Assembly: GCF_000735605.1 (NCBI RefSeq)
Contig: NZ_JPKG01000054.1
Span: 62,001 to 126,000, forward strand
Reading direction: 5' to 3'
Source of the DNA: Allobosea sp. LC85
Lineage (GTDB): Bacteria > Pseudomonadota > Alphaproteobacteria > Rhizobiales > Beijerinckiaceae
DNA: 64,000 nucleotides
Of this stretch, positions 24,007 to 32,990 are shown piece by piece. The notes below the pieces were generated by a model. It searched no databases. It was not told the origin of the DNA and worked only from the letters and a program-made list of their open reading frames with translations. The first letter of the stretch is position 1; each line of letters begins with the position of its first letter. A program made the position numbers and the translations under genes.

Positions 24007-26829
24007 GTGAAGACAGGTCTATCCCGCAGAAGCTTCCTCCAGGCCGGAGCGGCCGGCGTCGCCATCACGGTTTCGCTGCTGCCCTCTGCCACCCAGGCGG
24101 AGCTGATCGAGACGCCGCCGCATCCCGGTTCCGATTGGCTTGGCCCCGGCGGCAAGCCGAGATACCGGCTCGACGCCATCGCCAAGGTCACCGGCGGCAA
24201 GACTTTCACGCGCGACTACCGCGCCCGCGATCTCGAAGGCTGGCCGAAGCAGCAGGCGCACGCCTTCATGCTCCATGCGACGCGGGTCGACCGCGTCTTC
24301 GATGGCGTCGACCTCAGCCTGCTCGGCGAGGACCTCAAGCCGGATCGGCTGGTGCTGCACGAGGACCTCGTCGCGGACGGCGTCGCGATCCCGGCGCCCG
24401 GCTTCTATGGCGATGTCTTCTTCGTCCCCAAGGGCCAGACCGCACGCCTGCTCGGCCAGCCGGTCGCGCTGCTGATCTATCACGATTTTGCCCGCTATGA
24501 CGCGGCCAAGCGCAAGCTGCGCTTCAACGACACGGTCGTGCGCTACGGCACGGAGGGCCCGTCGACCACGCCCGGCCCCTACGGCGCGGCGCGCTATGTC
24601 CGGATCGACGGCGGCACGCCGGAGGCCGAGGACCGCTATTCCGCGCTCAAGGACACGACGATCCGCACCGGCTTCACGGGCAACGAGCCGCAATGGCCGG
24701 CCGCCGGCGACGGTGACGCCATGGCGCGCGGCATGGCCGCAGCGGCCGAGATCGAGCGCGAGATCGCCCATGCCGGCGACGACGTGCTGGTGCTGCGGCG
24801 CAGCTATGCCAGCCAGTCGGCCGACGCCTCGGCGATGGAGGCCGACAATGGCAATGTCTGGTACGAGCGCTCGACTGGCACCCTGCATGCCCTGATCGCC
24901 ACGCAATCGCCTCACGAGGTCGCCGAGATGGCGGCCCATATGGTGTCGAAGTCGAGATTCCCGCTGAAGAGCATCGATCTCAAGATCGGCTACACCGTCG
25001 GCTACGGCACCAAGGACCACGCGATCTTCCCGTTCTTCTGCGTGCTCGCTGGCCTTTATGCGGAGGGCCGGCCGGTCCGGCTGGCCAATGACCGCTACGA
25101 GCAGTTCCAGACCGCGCTGAAGCGCCATGCCTTCCAGATGGACAAGGTCATGGTCATCGACCGCAAGACCGGCAAGTTCCGGGCGATGACCGGGCGCTAT
25201 CGCACCGATGGCGGCGGGCGCGAGAATTTCTCGGTCTCGGTCGGCACGGTCGGTGCGACGGCGGCGCAGTCGATCTATTACCTGCCGAAGAGCGATTTTT
25301 CCGCGGCGATCCTGTCGTCGCGCGCCGTCGATGCCGGCTCGATGCGCGGCTACGGCACATTGCAGACCATGGCGGCGACCGAGATGATGGTCGACGAGGC
25401 TGCCGAAGCACTCGGCCTCGATGCCATGGAGTTCCGGCGGCGCAACGCGCTGAAATCGGGCATGAAGAACTCGCAGGGCGCGATCCCCTCAGGCGCGCTG
25501 CGTCATGACGAGATCCTGGCGCGGGCAGAACAGCACCCGCTCTGGGCCGAGCGACACAAGCGCAAGGCCGCCTTCGAGGCCGCCCATCCCGGCAAGAAAT
25601 ACGGCGTCGGCTACGGCCATGTGCACAAGGACTACGGCACCGGCGCCGAAGCGGCGCTCTGCGCGCTCGCATTCGATCCGGGTGGCCGCCTCAGGCTGTC
25701 GCATGTCGCGCACGAGATCGGCACGGGCGCCACGACCTCGCAGGCGGTGATGGCCGCCGCCATCCTCGGCCGGCAACCCGACGAGACTGAATTCGGCAAG
25801 GTGCGCTGGCCGCAGATGCCGCTCGAGACCAGCGACGAGCCCTATACGCTCTCCCAGGAGGAGGAAGACCGGCGCAAGGCGAACCCGCGCTGGACGCCGA
25901 GCTTCACCTCGCCGATGAGCGCCTCCAACAGCGTCTACTATCTCGGCCATGCGACGCGCGAGGCCGCCCGCGCCCTTGTCGACCTCGCGATCTGGCCGGC
26001 GGCGCGCTCGCTCTGGTCGCGCGGCATCGGCGGCGGCCAGCTGGCGCCCGAAGTGGTGCGCCGCGAGGATCTGCGCATCGCGCGCGGCACGATCAACGCG
26101 GCCGCCATGCAGCCTTTGTCCTTTGCCGAGGTCGCGGCCGAGGCGCACCGGCTCGGCCTCGTCACCGGCGTCACCGTGCACAGCTTCAACCGCTGGCAAT
26201 GGGCTGAAGCGGAGTTCGAATTGCCGGGTGCCGGGCGCCGCCGCTTCGCCATCGATGCGCTGGCGGTTCAATATGGCGAAGGAGCACCAGCCGAGCGCAA
26301 GGCCCTGATGACGGAAGGGGGCTGGCACTTCGTCGAGCGGGCCGCGATCTCCTATCCCTCGGCGCAGCGCAACAATGCCGGCGTCACCTATTACGCGCCG
26401 ATGGCGACGCTCGCCGAGATCGCCGTCGACACCGGCAGCGGCGAGGTCAGCCTGCTGTCGCATCACTCCATCCTCGAATGCGGCAACCAGATCGTGCCGG
26501 AGCTGGTCTCGGGCCAGGTCCAGGGCGGGCTCGCCATGGGCATCGGCCACGCCCTGAAGGAATATCTGCCGCTCTACGAGGACGGGCCGGGCAACGGCAC
26601 CTGGAACTGGAACCGCTACGAGCTGCCGACAGCCAGGGATGTCGCGGTCTGGTCGCAGACCGCCGAGGTCCTGCCGCCGCTGTCGGAGACCGATCCGCCC
26701 AAGGGCATGGCCGAGGTGGTGATGATCGCGGTCGTACCGGCGATCGTGAACGCGGTCGCCCACGCCATCGGCAAGCGCTTCTACAGCCTGCCGATCACGC
26801 CCGAGACAATCCGAGAGGCGCTGGCATGA
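24007..26829 (+). CDS. Xanthine dehydrogenase-family molybdopterin-binding subunit (IorB/AldH-like), Tat-exported
   Basis: Large molybdenum hydroxylase subunit, 940 residues from GTG 24007 (GTG 23998 is also in frame). The N-terminus has a Tat motif SRRSFLQ followed by a hydrophobic stretch AGAAGVAITVSLLPSA, so the folded enzyme is exported. The MPT-binding segment DAGSMRGYGTLQT and C-terminal YSLPITPETIREAL fit the isoquinoline 1-oxidoreductase beta-subunit type, which is larger than XdhB. The expected reaction is hydroxylation of an aldehyde or N-heterocycle. The next gene starts inside its stop and encodes the 2Fe-2S partner. Confidence 0.9.
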   Translation: MKTGLSRRSFLQAGAAGVAITVSLLPSATQAELIETPPHPGSDWLGPGGKPRYRLDAIAKVTGGKTFTRDYRARDLEGWPKQQAHAFMLHATRVDRVFDGVDLSLLGEDLKPDRLVLHEDLVADGVAIPAPGFYGDVFFVPKGQTARLLGQPVALLIYHDFARYDAAKRKLRFNDTVVRYGTEGPSTTPGPYGAARYVRIDGGTPEAEDRYSALKDTTIRTGFTGNEPQWPAAGDGDAMARGMAAAAEIEREIAHAGDDVLVLRRSYASQSADASAMEADNGNVWYERSTGTLHALIATQSPHEVAEMAAHMVSKSRFPLKSIDLKIGYTVGYGTKDHAIFPFFCVLAGLYAEGRPVRLANDRYEQFQTALKRHAFQMDKVMVIDRKTGKFRAMTGRYRTDGGGRENFSVSVGTVGATAAQSIYYLPKSDFSAAILSSRAVDAGSMRGYGTLQTMAATEMMVDEAAEALGLDAMEFRRRNALKSGMKNSQGAIPSGALRHDEILARAEQHPLWAERHKRKAAFEAAHPGKKYGVGYGHVHKDYGTGAEAALCALAFDPGGRLRLSHVAHEIGTGATTSQAVMAAAILGRQPDETEFGKVRWPQMPLETSDEPYTLSQEEEDRRKANPRWTPSFTSPMSASNSVYYLGHATREAARALVDLAIWPAARSLWSRGIGGGQLAPEVVRREDLRIARGTINAAAMQPLSFAEVAAEAHRLGLVTGVTVHSFNRWQWAEAEFELPGAGRRRFAIDALAVQYGEGAPAERKALMTEGGWHFVERAAISYPSAQRNNAGVTYYAPMATLAEIAVDTGSGEVSLLSHHSILECGNQIVPELVSGQVQGGLAMGIGHALKEYLPLYEDGPGNGTWNWNRYELPTARDVAVWSQTAEVLPPLSETDPPKGMAEVVMIAVVPAIVNAVAHAIGKRFYSLPITPETIREALA

Positions 26830-27371
26830 GTATCGCGACCCGCACGCTCTCCCTGACCATCAACGACGAGGCCGTCGGTCCGATCGACGTGCCGGAGACG
26901 ATGATGATGCAGGATTTCCTCTACGAGTACCTCAACCTGACCGGCTCGCGCATGGGCTGCGGCCAGGGCATCTGCCATGCCTGCACCGTGATCGTCGAGA
27001 AGGGCGACGGCTCGCTCGAGGAGATGCGCACCTGCATCACCGGCGCCCACTGGTTCGCCGGGCGCAAGGTGAGGACGGTGGAGGGGCACGCCAGGCGCGA
27101 CGCCACTGGCGCGATCACGCAGCTCTCGCCGGTCCAGCAGGCCTTCATCGAGCATTTCTCCTTCCAGTGCGGCTACTGCACCCCCGGCTTCGTCACCGGC
27201 GCGACGGTGCTGCTCGACCAGTTGAAGCGCAACCCGGTCCGGCGCGAGGCGCTGGAGCAGGTGATCAGCGAGGCGCTCGACCGGCATATCTGCCGTTGCA
27301 CCGGCTATGTCCGCTATTTCGAGGCGGTGCGCGATCTCGTCCTCAGGACTCCCGGCTTGGTGAAGGCGTAG
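26826..27371 (+). CDS. 2Fe-2S subunit of molybdenum hydroxylase (IorA-like)
   Basis: 181 residues; ATG 26826 overlaps the preceding TGA (ATGA). The plant-type ferredoxin cluster GCGQGICHACTV and C-terminal cluster motifs CGYCTPG and HICRCTGY give two [2Fe-2S] centres. No signal peptide, so it probably travels through the Tat pore with its partner. No FAD subunit is encoded; the cytochrome gene 5 bp downstream takes that place as electron acceptor. Confidence 0.9.
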   Translation: MSIATRTLSLTINDEAVGPIDVPETMMMQDFLYEYLNLTGSRMGCGQGICHACTVIVEKGDGSLEEMRTCITGAHWFAGRKVRTVEGHARRDATGAITQLSPVQQAFIEHFSFQCGYCTPGFVTGATVLLDQLKRNPVRREALEQVISEALDRHICRCTGYVRYFEAVRDLVLRTPGLVKA

Positions 27372-27376
27372 CGCGC

Positions 27377-28654
27377 ATGGCAAGGAAGCTGCTTCTGGCC
27401 GTGCTGACGGTCGCGTTCCTCGGTGCGCTCGCGGCGGGAGCCGTCTTCCTCGGCCTGCTCGAGCGCAGCGTCGTGGCTCGGGAGATCGAGCAGCCGCTGA
27501 CGCCTGAGCAGATGAAAGGCCTCGTCAAGCGCGGCGCCTATGTCGCCGTCGCCGCCGATTGCTATGCCTGCCATGTCACCAAGGGCGGCGCGCCCTGGGC
27601 CGGCGGGCTGCCCTTCGAGACGCCGTTCGGGACGATCTACTCGACCAATATCTCGCCCGACAGGGAGCACGGCATCGGCGCCTGGACGCGCGCCGAATTC
27701 CACCGCGCGGTGCGCGACGGCGTCGGCAAGCACGGCCCTCTCTATCCGGCGATGCCCTACGCCTCTTATCGCAAGCTGACGGCTGGGGATGTCGACGCCG
27801 TCTACGCCTTCCTGATGAGCCGCGAGCCGATGAAGGTGGCAAACCACGCCAACCACCTGCCTTTCCCCCTGAATATCCGGCAAGGGCTGACCTTCTGGAA
27901 CCTCGTCAACCTGTCGAGCGACACCAGGACGGAGGTGGCCGGGCGTTCGGCTGCCTGGAACCGCGGCCGCTATCTCACCGACGCGCTCGCCCATTGCGGC
28001 GAATGCCATACGCCGCGCAACCTCACGATGGGCATGAAGCAGAGCGCCTATCTCCAGGGCTCGGAGCTGGAAGGCGTCATGGCGCCCGACATCAGCAAGG
28101 CCGGGCTGACGCGCATGGGTTTTGATCCGCTGGTGTTCGCGCGCTTCATGAAATCGGGCATCTCGGCGCAGGGCGCCATGACCAACCAGATGTTCGAGGT
28201 CGTGCATTTCTCGACGCAGTATCTGAGCGCCGACGACCTTGCGGCGATGTCGGCCTATCTGTTCGACCTCGACAGGCTGCCGGAGCGCGCGACCCCGCCG
28301 GCACCGCCACAGCCGGTTGCCGTTCCGGCCGAGACCGCAAGCTCGGCCCGCGCCACCTATCTCGCCGTCTGCGCCAGCTGCCATGGCAGCGATGGCCAGG
28401 GCATTCCGCATGTCGTGGTGCCGCTGGCGACCAATGCCTCGCTGCGGCTGGCGGATGCACGCAACCTGAACCGCGTCATCCTGACCGGCATCCCGGCCCA
28501 GCGCTTCCCCGGGCTCGAGCGGATGCAGCCGATGCCGGGCTTCGCCGCGCACCTGACCGACCAGCAGGTCGCCGACCTCTCCAACTGGATGCGGGCGAAC
28601 TGGGGCGGCCAGCAGCCGAACGTGACGGCGGAAGCGGTCGGGCGGCTGCGCTGA
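27377..28654 (+). CDS. Membrane-anchored tri-heme cytochrome c, electron acceptor of the Mo hydroxylase
   Basis: 425 residues from ATG 27377. An N-terminal membrane helix (LLLAVLTVAFLGALAAGAVF) anchors it facing the periplasm. Three CxxCH motifs, CYACH, CGECH and CASCH, bind three hemes; the layout equals the cytochrome subunit of acetic-acid-bacteria-type alcohol/aldehyde dehydrogenases. Electrons would run from substrate via Mo and 2Fe-2S to these hemes, then to a quinone or oxidase. Last gene of the three-gene operon. Confidence 0.9.
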   Translation: MARKLLLAVLTVAFLGALAAGAVFLGLLERSVVAREIEQPLTPEQMKGLVKRGAYVAVAADCYACHVTKGGAPWAGGLPFETPFGTIYSTNISPDREHGIGAWTRAEFHRAVRDGVGKHGPLYPAMPYASYRKLTAGDVDAVYAFLMSREPMKVANHANHLPFPLNIRQGLTFWNLVNLSSDTRTEVAGRSAAWNRGRYLTDALAHCGECHTPRNLTMGMKQSAYLQGSELEGVMAPDISKAGLTRMGFDPLVFARFMKSGISAQGAMTNQMFEVVHFSTQYLSADDLAAMSAYLFDLDRLPERATPPAPPQPVAVPAETASSARATYLAVCASCHGSDGQGIPHVVVPLATNASLRLADARNLNRVILTGIPAQRFPGLERMQPMPGFAAHLTDQQVADLSNWMRANWGGQQPNVTAEAVGRLR

Positions 28655-28698
28655 TCGGAGGTTCAGCTCGAGCGCGTCGCGATCGGACGGCCGCTTGC

Positions 28699-29050
28699 TT
28701 ACCAGGTCGCGCGCAGGCCGGCGGTGACGGCGTGGGCCGTGTCGGCGGCATTCAGGCGAACGTCGTAATCCGCGAAGACTGTCAGCGCGCGGCCGGCGCG
28801 GGCCGAGACGCCGATTCCCAGCACCGCGCTGTCGCGTGGAATGCTGGCGCCTTGCACCTGGAATGTCGCGGCGGGCGAGCCGATGAAGGCGGTGTCGACG
28901 ACCACGCCGTCATCGAGAAATTCGTGCTGCCGGCGCGCCCGGGCCTCAATGGCGAAGCGGTGGCCGGCCGTTTCGAACGCCTGCGCCAGCCTGACGCCAA
29001 GGCTGCCGAGCAGGCTTTGCGCCGGCTGGCCGCGCCCGGTGCTGCCCCTT
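28699..29050 (-). pseudogene. Autotransporter beta-barrel C-terminal remnant
   Basis: About 115 residues of an autotransporter barrel end: LLGSLGVRLAQAF, ARARRQHEFLDD, VLGIGVSARAGRALTVFADY and final ATW with C-terminal aromatic. The passenger domain and most of the barrel are absent and no start precedes it, so it is a decayed remnant. The only ATG-led part is 28699-28905. Confidence 0.6.
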
Positions 29051-29082
29051 GACTTAAACCGCGATAGAGAAGCGGACGTTCT

Positions 29083-29775
29083 CTAAGGACGTTTCCAGAC
29101 CACAAGGTCGCCCACCGTCTCGAAGCCGGCCTCCAGCGCGGCCGCCAGTGCGTCGCCGTTCTCGTAACCCACTAGGTCACGACCCGAGAACGTCATAGTC
29201 GCGGCGCTGATCGCCTCCAGGGCGTCGCCGAAGACGTTGCTGAGACCGGCCACGGCGCCCGTCGTGGTGATGATGCACCCGGCCACGATCGCACTATCCG
29301 CCCGCCCGGCCAGCATCGTTATCCCGGGCTTCGCCAGGAACGCTGGCAGGAAAAGCTGCGGCTCGTCCGCGCTTCCACTCCAAGCCGCCTCCCATGCGCC
29401 CAATTCCTCGGCGTCCGTCACTGGGCGCCAGGTGAGCCGCATCGCGCCGGCGGCCAAGCCGGCGGCCCTATGAATCCAACGAGCATCGAACAGCGGCTCG
29501 AAGCCGAGGCTGTCCAGCGCGAGAGCCCGGTAACTGTCCTTGACGAAGAAGGCCTCAGAAGCGCGCGCTGTCCGTTCGGCGATGGAGCGCATCTGAACCT
29601 GCGGATCGATTTTTGGGTCGACCGTGACGACATTAGGGTAGAAGCGCGGCGGCGTTCCCGAGCACGCGACGCAGCCGTTGACACTCTCCACGCCAAGGCC
29701 GTGTGCGCGCCACATGGCGGCGCACAGGGCGGCGTTGTCGAGCGCCGCCATTCGATGAATTTCCAAAACGCTCAT
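29083..29775 (-). CDS. GNAT-like acetyltransferase family protein (weak)
   Basis: 230 residues from ATG 29775 (MSVLEIHRM); an ATG at 29790 is alternative. The C-terminal part AGLSNVFGDALEAISAA..GYENGDALAAALEAGFETVGDLVVW looks like the end of a GNAT fold, where a neighbour motif ends in a beta strand naming the product group. The acetyl-CoA loop QxxGxG/A is not evident. Function unknown. It ends 33 bp beyond the autotransporter remnant and is divergent from nothing obvious. Confidence 0.6.
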   Translation of the reverse strand: MSVLEIHRMAALDNAALCAAMWRAHGLGVESVNGCVACSGTPPRFYPNVVTVDPKIDPQVQMRSIAERTARASEAFFVKDSYRALALDSLGFEPLFDARWIHRAAGLAAGAMRLTWRPVTDAEELGAWEAAWSGSADEPQLFLPAFLAKPGITMLAGRADSAIVAGCIITTTGAVAGLSNVFGDALEAISAATMTFSGRDLVGYENGDALAAALEAGFETVGDLVVWKRP

Positions 29776-29980
29776 GCTGCCGGCCCGCATTCGACGGCAG
29801 GATCAGATCGCCCTTGCAGATGAGCCATGCTGCAAGCGTAACAGGACAAGGGCCCCCTTTCCACCCACCTACGACTTCAGGAACGTCTGCTCCCGGGCGG
29901 GGCCACGGCATCCTTCTGCGAGCCAGACGGACGCTCCTGGAACGGTACCAAGCGTCAGATTCTATCCACCAGGGCAACCG

Positions 29981-30871
29981 TCAGTCGCTGAATGCATGAG
30001 TGCGGGCAACGGCCCTGATGGCATCGGTCGTGACCGGCACAGCCAGGTCGAGCACGCCCCGCGGCAGGGCGATGAAGATGTCCTGCGGCTTCACCGGCGG
30101 GAGGTGGTTCAGGTGGCGGAGCCGGCCGGCGGCCAATGCGTCGTCAACGAGTTTCAGCGGCATGATGCCGATCCCTGCGCCTGCGGTGACCAGGCGCACG
30201 ATCGCAGACATGCTGTTGCACATGCTGAAGGATGGTGTCTCCAGACCGTACTCCCTGAACCATTCTGCGGTGATCGTTCCCAGATTGGACGGAGGTGGAG
30301 TGATGAAGATCCGCTGCTGAGCAATATCCGGCGGCTCGCGCATCATCTCTGCCACGGCTGGGGCACTGACCCATCCGACCGTTTGTCCCCCGAGCCTGTC
30401 ATAGCGCAGGTCGGGGAGGATAGGCGGGCTCGAAACCACTGCTACGTCAAGTTCCCCGGCCTCGAGCTTGAGTGTCAACGTGTGGCTCAGGTCGACGACG
30501 ACCGAGACATCGAGATCAGGATGCCGTTCCGCGAGATCGCGGAGCAACTCGGGCAGGCAGACGGCCGCGAAAGCGTCCATGACGCCGAGTCGCAAGAGGC
30601 CGGTCGCCGATTGGCCCGCCCGCATCTGGTGCTGCATCTCTTGCGCCAGCGTCAGCAGGCGCTCGGCGTTGGCAAAGAAGGCCTGGCCCTGGGGCGTCAT
30701 GCGTATCGGCTGGCTGCTCCGGGACAGCAACGAACGGCCGAGCTGTCGTTCCAGCTCCTTGACGCGATACGTCACGGTCGGCTGGGCAAGCCGCATCCGG
30801 TCTGCTGCGGCGTGGAAATTGCGCAGCTTCGCCACCCAATAGAAAGCTTCGATGAGCTTCAGGTTCAACAT
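29981..30871 (-). CDS. LysR-family transcriptional regulator
   Basis: 296 residues. Helix-turn-helix at residues 14-55 (FHAAADRMRLAQPTVTYRVK), effector domain from about 90 (TGLLRLGVMDAFAAVCLPEL). Divergent from the HD-domain and amino-acid importer genes, so it may control them. An inverted repeat GATCA-7 nt-TGATC (30881-30897) lies in the shared gap. Confidence 0.9.
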   Translation of the reverse strand: MLNLKLIEAFYWVAKLRNFHAAADRMRLAQPTVTYRVKELERQLGRSLLSRSSQPIRMTPQGQAFFANAERLLTLAQEMQHQMRAGQSATGLLRLGVMDAFAAVCLPELLRDLAERHPDLDVSVVVDLSHTLTLKLEAGELDVAVVSSPPILPDLRYDRLGGQTVGWVSAPAVAEMMREPPDIAQQRIFITPPPSNLGTITAEWFREYGLETPSFSMCNSMSAIVRLVTAGAGIGIMPLKLVDDALAAGRLRHLNHLPPVKPQDIFIALPRGVLDLAVPVTTDAIRAVARTHAFSD

Positions 30872-30880
30872 GCCGGAGGC

Positions 30881-30897
30881 GATCAGGTTTCTTGATC
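30881..30897. promoter_or_regulatory. Inverted repeat in divergent LysR/HD-domain promoter
   Basis: GATCA and TGATC arms separated by 7 bases, starting 10 bases outside the LysR start codon. Its size fits a LysR half-site pair; binding is inferred. Confidence 0.4.
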
Positions 30898-30982
30898 ACG
30901 CTAGCGGCATTTTCGATTGGAATCCAGCGAAGCCGCGCGACTAGGGTGAGGGATCGAGCGATCAACCGGACCGAGGTTCTCC

Positions 30983-31639
30983 GTGCCCAGCCTGCCCGCA
31001 TCTGAACTCAGCAATGTCTCTTCGGCGGTGCGCGCCACCATCCTCGAAGACCTCCCGGAGATCGCCGGCATCGTCGACGACGAGCTGCGCGAAAAGGTCA
31101 TCCAGGCCTGGGCGCTGTCCCTTCGCGACTCGTCCTTCGCGCGGATCTCCGACATTCCCGGCGAAGGCGCGCCCAACCATTTTGTGCTGAAGGCCGGCAG
31201 CCAGGAGCTGCATCTGCGCGGCGTGGCGCGGCTTGCCGTCAATACCGTCGACGAGTTCCGCCGCACCTTCCCGCATGTCGAAGTCGACCGCGACATCGTG
31301 CTGGCCGGCGCGCTCTGCCATGATATCGGCAAGTGCTGGGAATGCGACCCGGCCAATCTGGAGCGCTGGCAGGCGAGACCCGACCGGACCGGCTATCCGT
31401 CGCTGCGCCATTCCGTCTACGGCGCCCATATCTGCCTCGCTGCCGGCCTGCCCGAGGCCATCGCCCATATCGCGCTGGGACATTCGATGGAGGGGCAGCA
31501 CATCAAGCTGAGCACGGAGTGCATGATCGTCCGTTGGGCCGACAACACCTGGTGGTACAGCGCCGCGACCATGGGGCTGTGCCACCCCGACAGTCTCGCG
31601 GCGGCCGGGCCGATGATGACGCCACGCCCCTTGATGTGA
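30983..31639 (+). CDS. HD-domain phosphohydrolase
   Basis: 218 residues. The metal site is seen as the first histidine in LHLRGVARLAVNT (near 78), the HD pair in LAGALCHDIGK (near 113) and later histidines in RHSVYGAHI. Such proteins hydrolyse phosphoesters or act in small-molecule catabolism (the substrate varies and is unknown here). It is followed after 10 bp by a permease gene and should be in that operon, a rare association for an HD protein. Confidence 0.8.
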   Translation: MPSLPASELSNVSSAVRATILEDLPEIAGIVDDELREKVIQAWALSLRDSSFARISDIPGEGAPNHFVLKAGSQELHLRGVARLAVNTVDEFRRTFPHVEVDRDIVLAGALCHDIGKCWECDPANLERWQARPDRTGYPSLRHSVYGAHICLAAGLPEAIAHIALGHSMEGQHIKLSTECMIVRWADNTWWYSAATMGLCHPDSLAAAGPMMTPRPLM

Positions 31640-31649
31640 ACTGCAGACG

Positions 31650-32324
31650 ATGACCGGCTATATCCTCACCTTCGAACCGGTCCTGCAGCGCTGGCCGCTC
31701 CTGCTGGAGGGGCTGACGCTCACGCTTTTCCTGACGGCCATCGGCGTCGTCATGGGCACTGGGCTCGGCCTGATGCTGGCCCTGGCGCGCCGGGCGGCCG
31801 CCTGGCCGCTGCGCTGGCTCTCGCGGGCCTATGTCGAGATCTTCCGCAACACCCCGCTGCTCGTCCAGCTCTTCGTCGTCTTCCTGGGCCTGCCCTCGCT
31901 CGGAATCCGCCTGTCGCCGGTCGCGGCCGCCGCTCTCACCCTGGTGCTGAACAACGCCGCCTATACCTGCGAAATCATCCGCGCCGGCCTTGCCGCGACC
32001 CCGGTCGGGCAGATCGAAGCGGCCAGGAGCCTGGCGCTCCGGCCCTGGCAGACACTGGCCTTTGTCGTGCTGCCGCCGGCCTTGGCGCGGATCTACCCGG
32101 CCCTGGTCAGCCAGAACGTCCTGCTGATGCTCTCGACGGGCATCACCTCGGCCATCGGCACGCAGGAGCTCACGGCCGCGGCCTCCGACATCAATTCGGA
32201 CACGTTTCGCAGCATCGAAGCCTTCGCGCTCGCCGCAGCCTTCTATCTCGCGCTGAACTATCTGCAGCGTCTGCTGCTCTGGGCGCTGGGCCGCCCGCTC
32301 TTCCGCAGCACGAACTGGGCCTGA
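31650..32324 (+). CDS. Polar amino-acid ABC transporter permease (HisM/GlnP family)
   Basis: 224 residues with about five membrane helices. The N-terminal GLTLTLFLTAIGVVMGTGLG and EIFRNTPLLVQLFVVFLGLP are signature regions of the amino-acid permease family; the docking loop AGLAATPVGQIEAARSLAL contains the EAA motif. Two bases separate it from the second permease. The operon contains no ATPase gene. Confidence 0.9.
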   Translation: MTGYILTFEPVLQRWPLLLEGLTLTLFLTAIGVVMGTGLGLMLALARRAAAWPLRWLSRAYVEIFRNTPLLVQLFVVFLGLPSLGIRLSPVAAAALTLVLNNAAYTCEIIRAGLAATPVGQIEAARSLALRPWQTLAFVVLPPALARIYPALVSQNVLLMLSTGITSAIGTQELTAAASDINSDTFRSIEAFALAAAFYLALNYLQRLLLWALGRPLFRSTNWA

Positions 32325-32326
32325 CC

Positions 32327-32971
32327 ATGCGCAGCTTCGGCCCCAACGAAATGGTCTACATCATCCTGGCCCTGCGCTGGACCGTTCTGCTCGCGACCTG
32401 CGCCCTGGCGGGCGGCGTCGTGTTCGGCGCCCTGCTGACGGCGACCGGGCTCGCGCGTCATGCCGTGGCGCGCAGCGGCGTCACGATCTTCGTGCAATTC
32501 GTCCAGGGAACGCCGCTGCTGATCCTGCTGCTGCTCGCCTATTTCGGCTTGAGCGCCATTGGCCTCGAACTCGGCGCCCTGCTCTCCAGCGCGCTCGCGC
32601 TGACGCTTTATGCCGGCGCCTATTTCTCGACGATCTGGCGTGGCGCCATCCGCGCCGTCGGCTCCGGGCAATGGGAGGGGGCGACAGCGCTGGGGTTGAA
32701 CCGCTGGCTCAGTTTCCGTCTCGTCATTTTTCCGCAGGCGCTCAGGATGGCGCTGGCGCCGACATGCGGGTTCACGGTCCAGCTCATCAAGAACACCTCG
32801 CTCGCCGCGCTTGTCGGCTTCGTCGAGCTCACCCGCGCCGGCCAGATCGTCAGCAACGCCACCTTCCAGCCGCTCCTCGCCTTCGGCGTGGTGGCGGCCG
32901 CCTATTTCGTGATGTGCCTGCCATTCACGTTGTTGTCCGAATGGCTGGAGCATCGACATGCCCATCCGTAG
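32327..32971 (+). CDS. Polar amino-acid ABC transporter permease
   Basis: 214 residues, partner of the preceding permease. It shows VQFVQGTPLLILLLLAYF and the EAA-like GAIRAVGSGQWEGATALGL. Its 3' end is 19 bp before the likely start of the binding-protein gene. Confidence 0.9.
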   Translation: MRSFGPNEMVYIILALRWTVLLATCALAGGVVFGALLTATGLARHAVARSGVTIFVQFVQGTPLLILLLLAYFGLSAIGLELGALLSSALALTLYAGAYFSTIWRGAIRAVGSGQWEGATALGLNRWLSFRLVIFPQALRMALAPTCGFTVQLIKNTSLAALVGFVELTRAGQIVSNATFQPLLAFGVVAAAYFVMCLPFTLLSEWLEHRHAHP

Positions 32972-32990
32972 CAAAAGGGGAGCCGATCCA

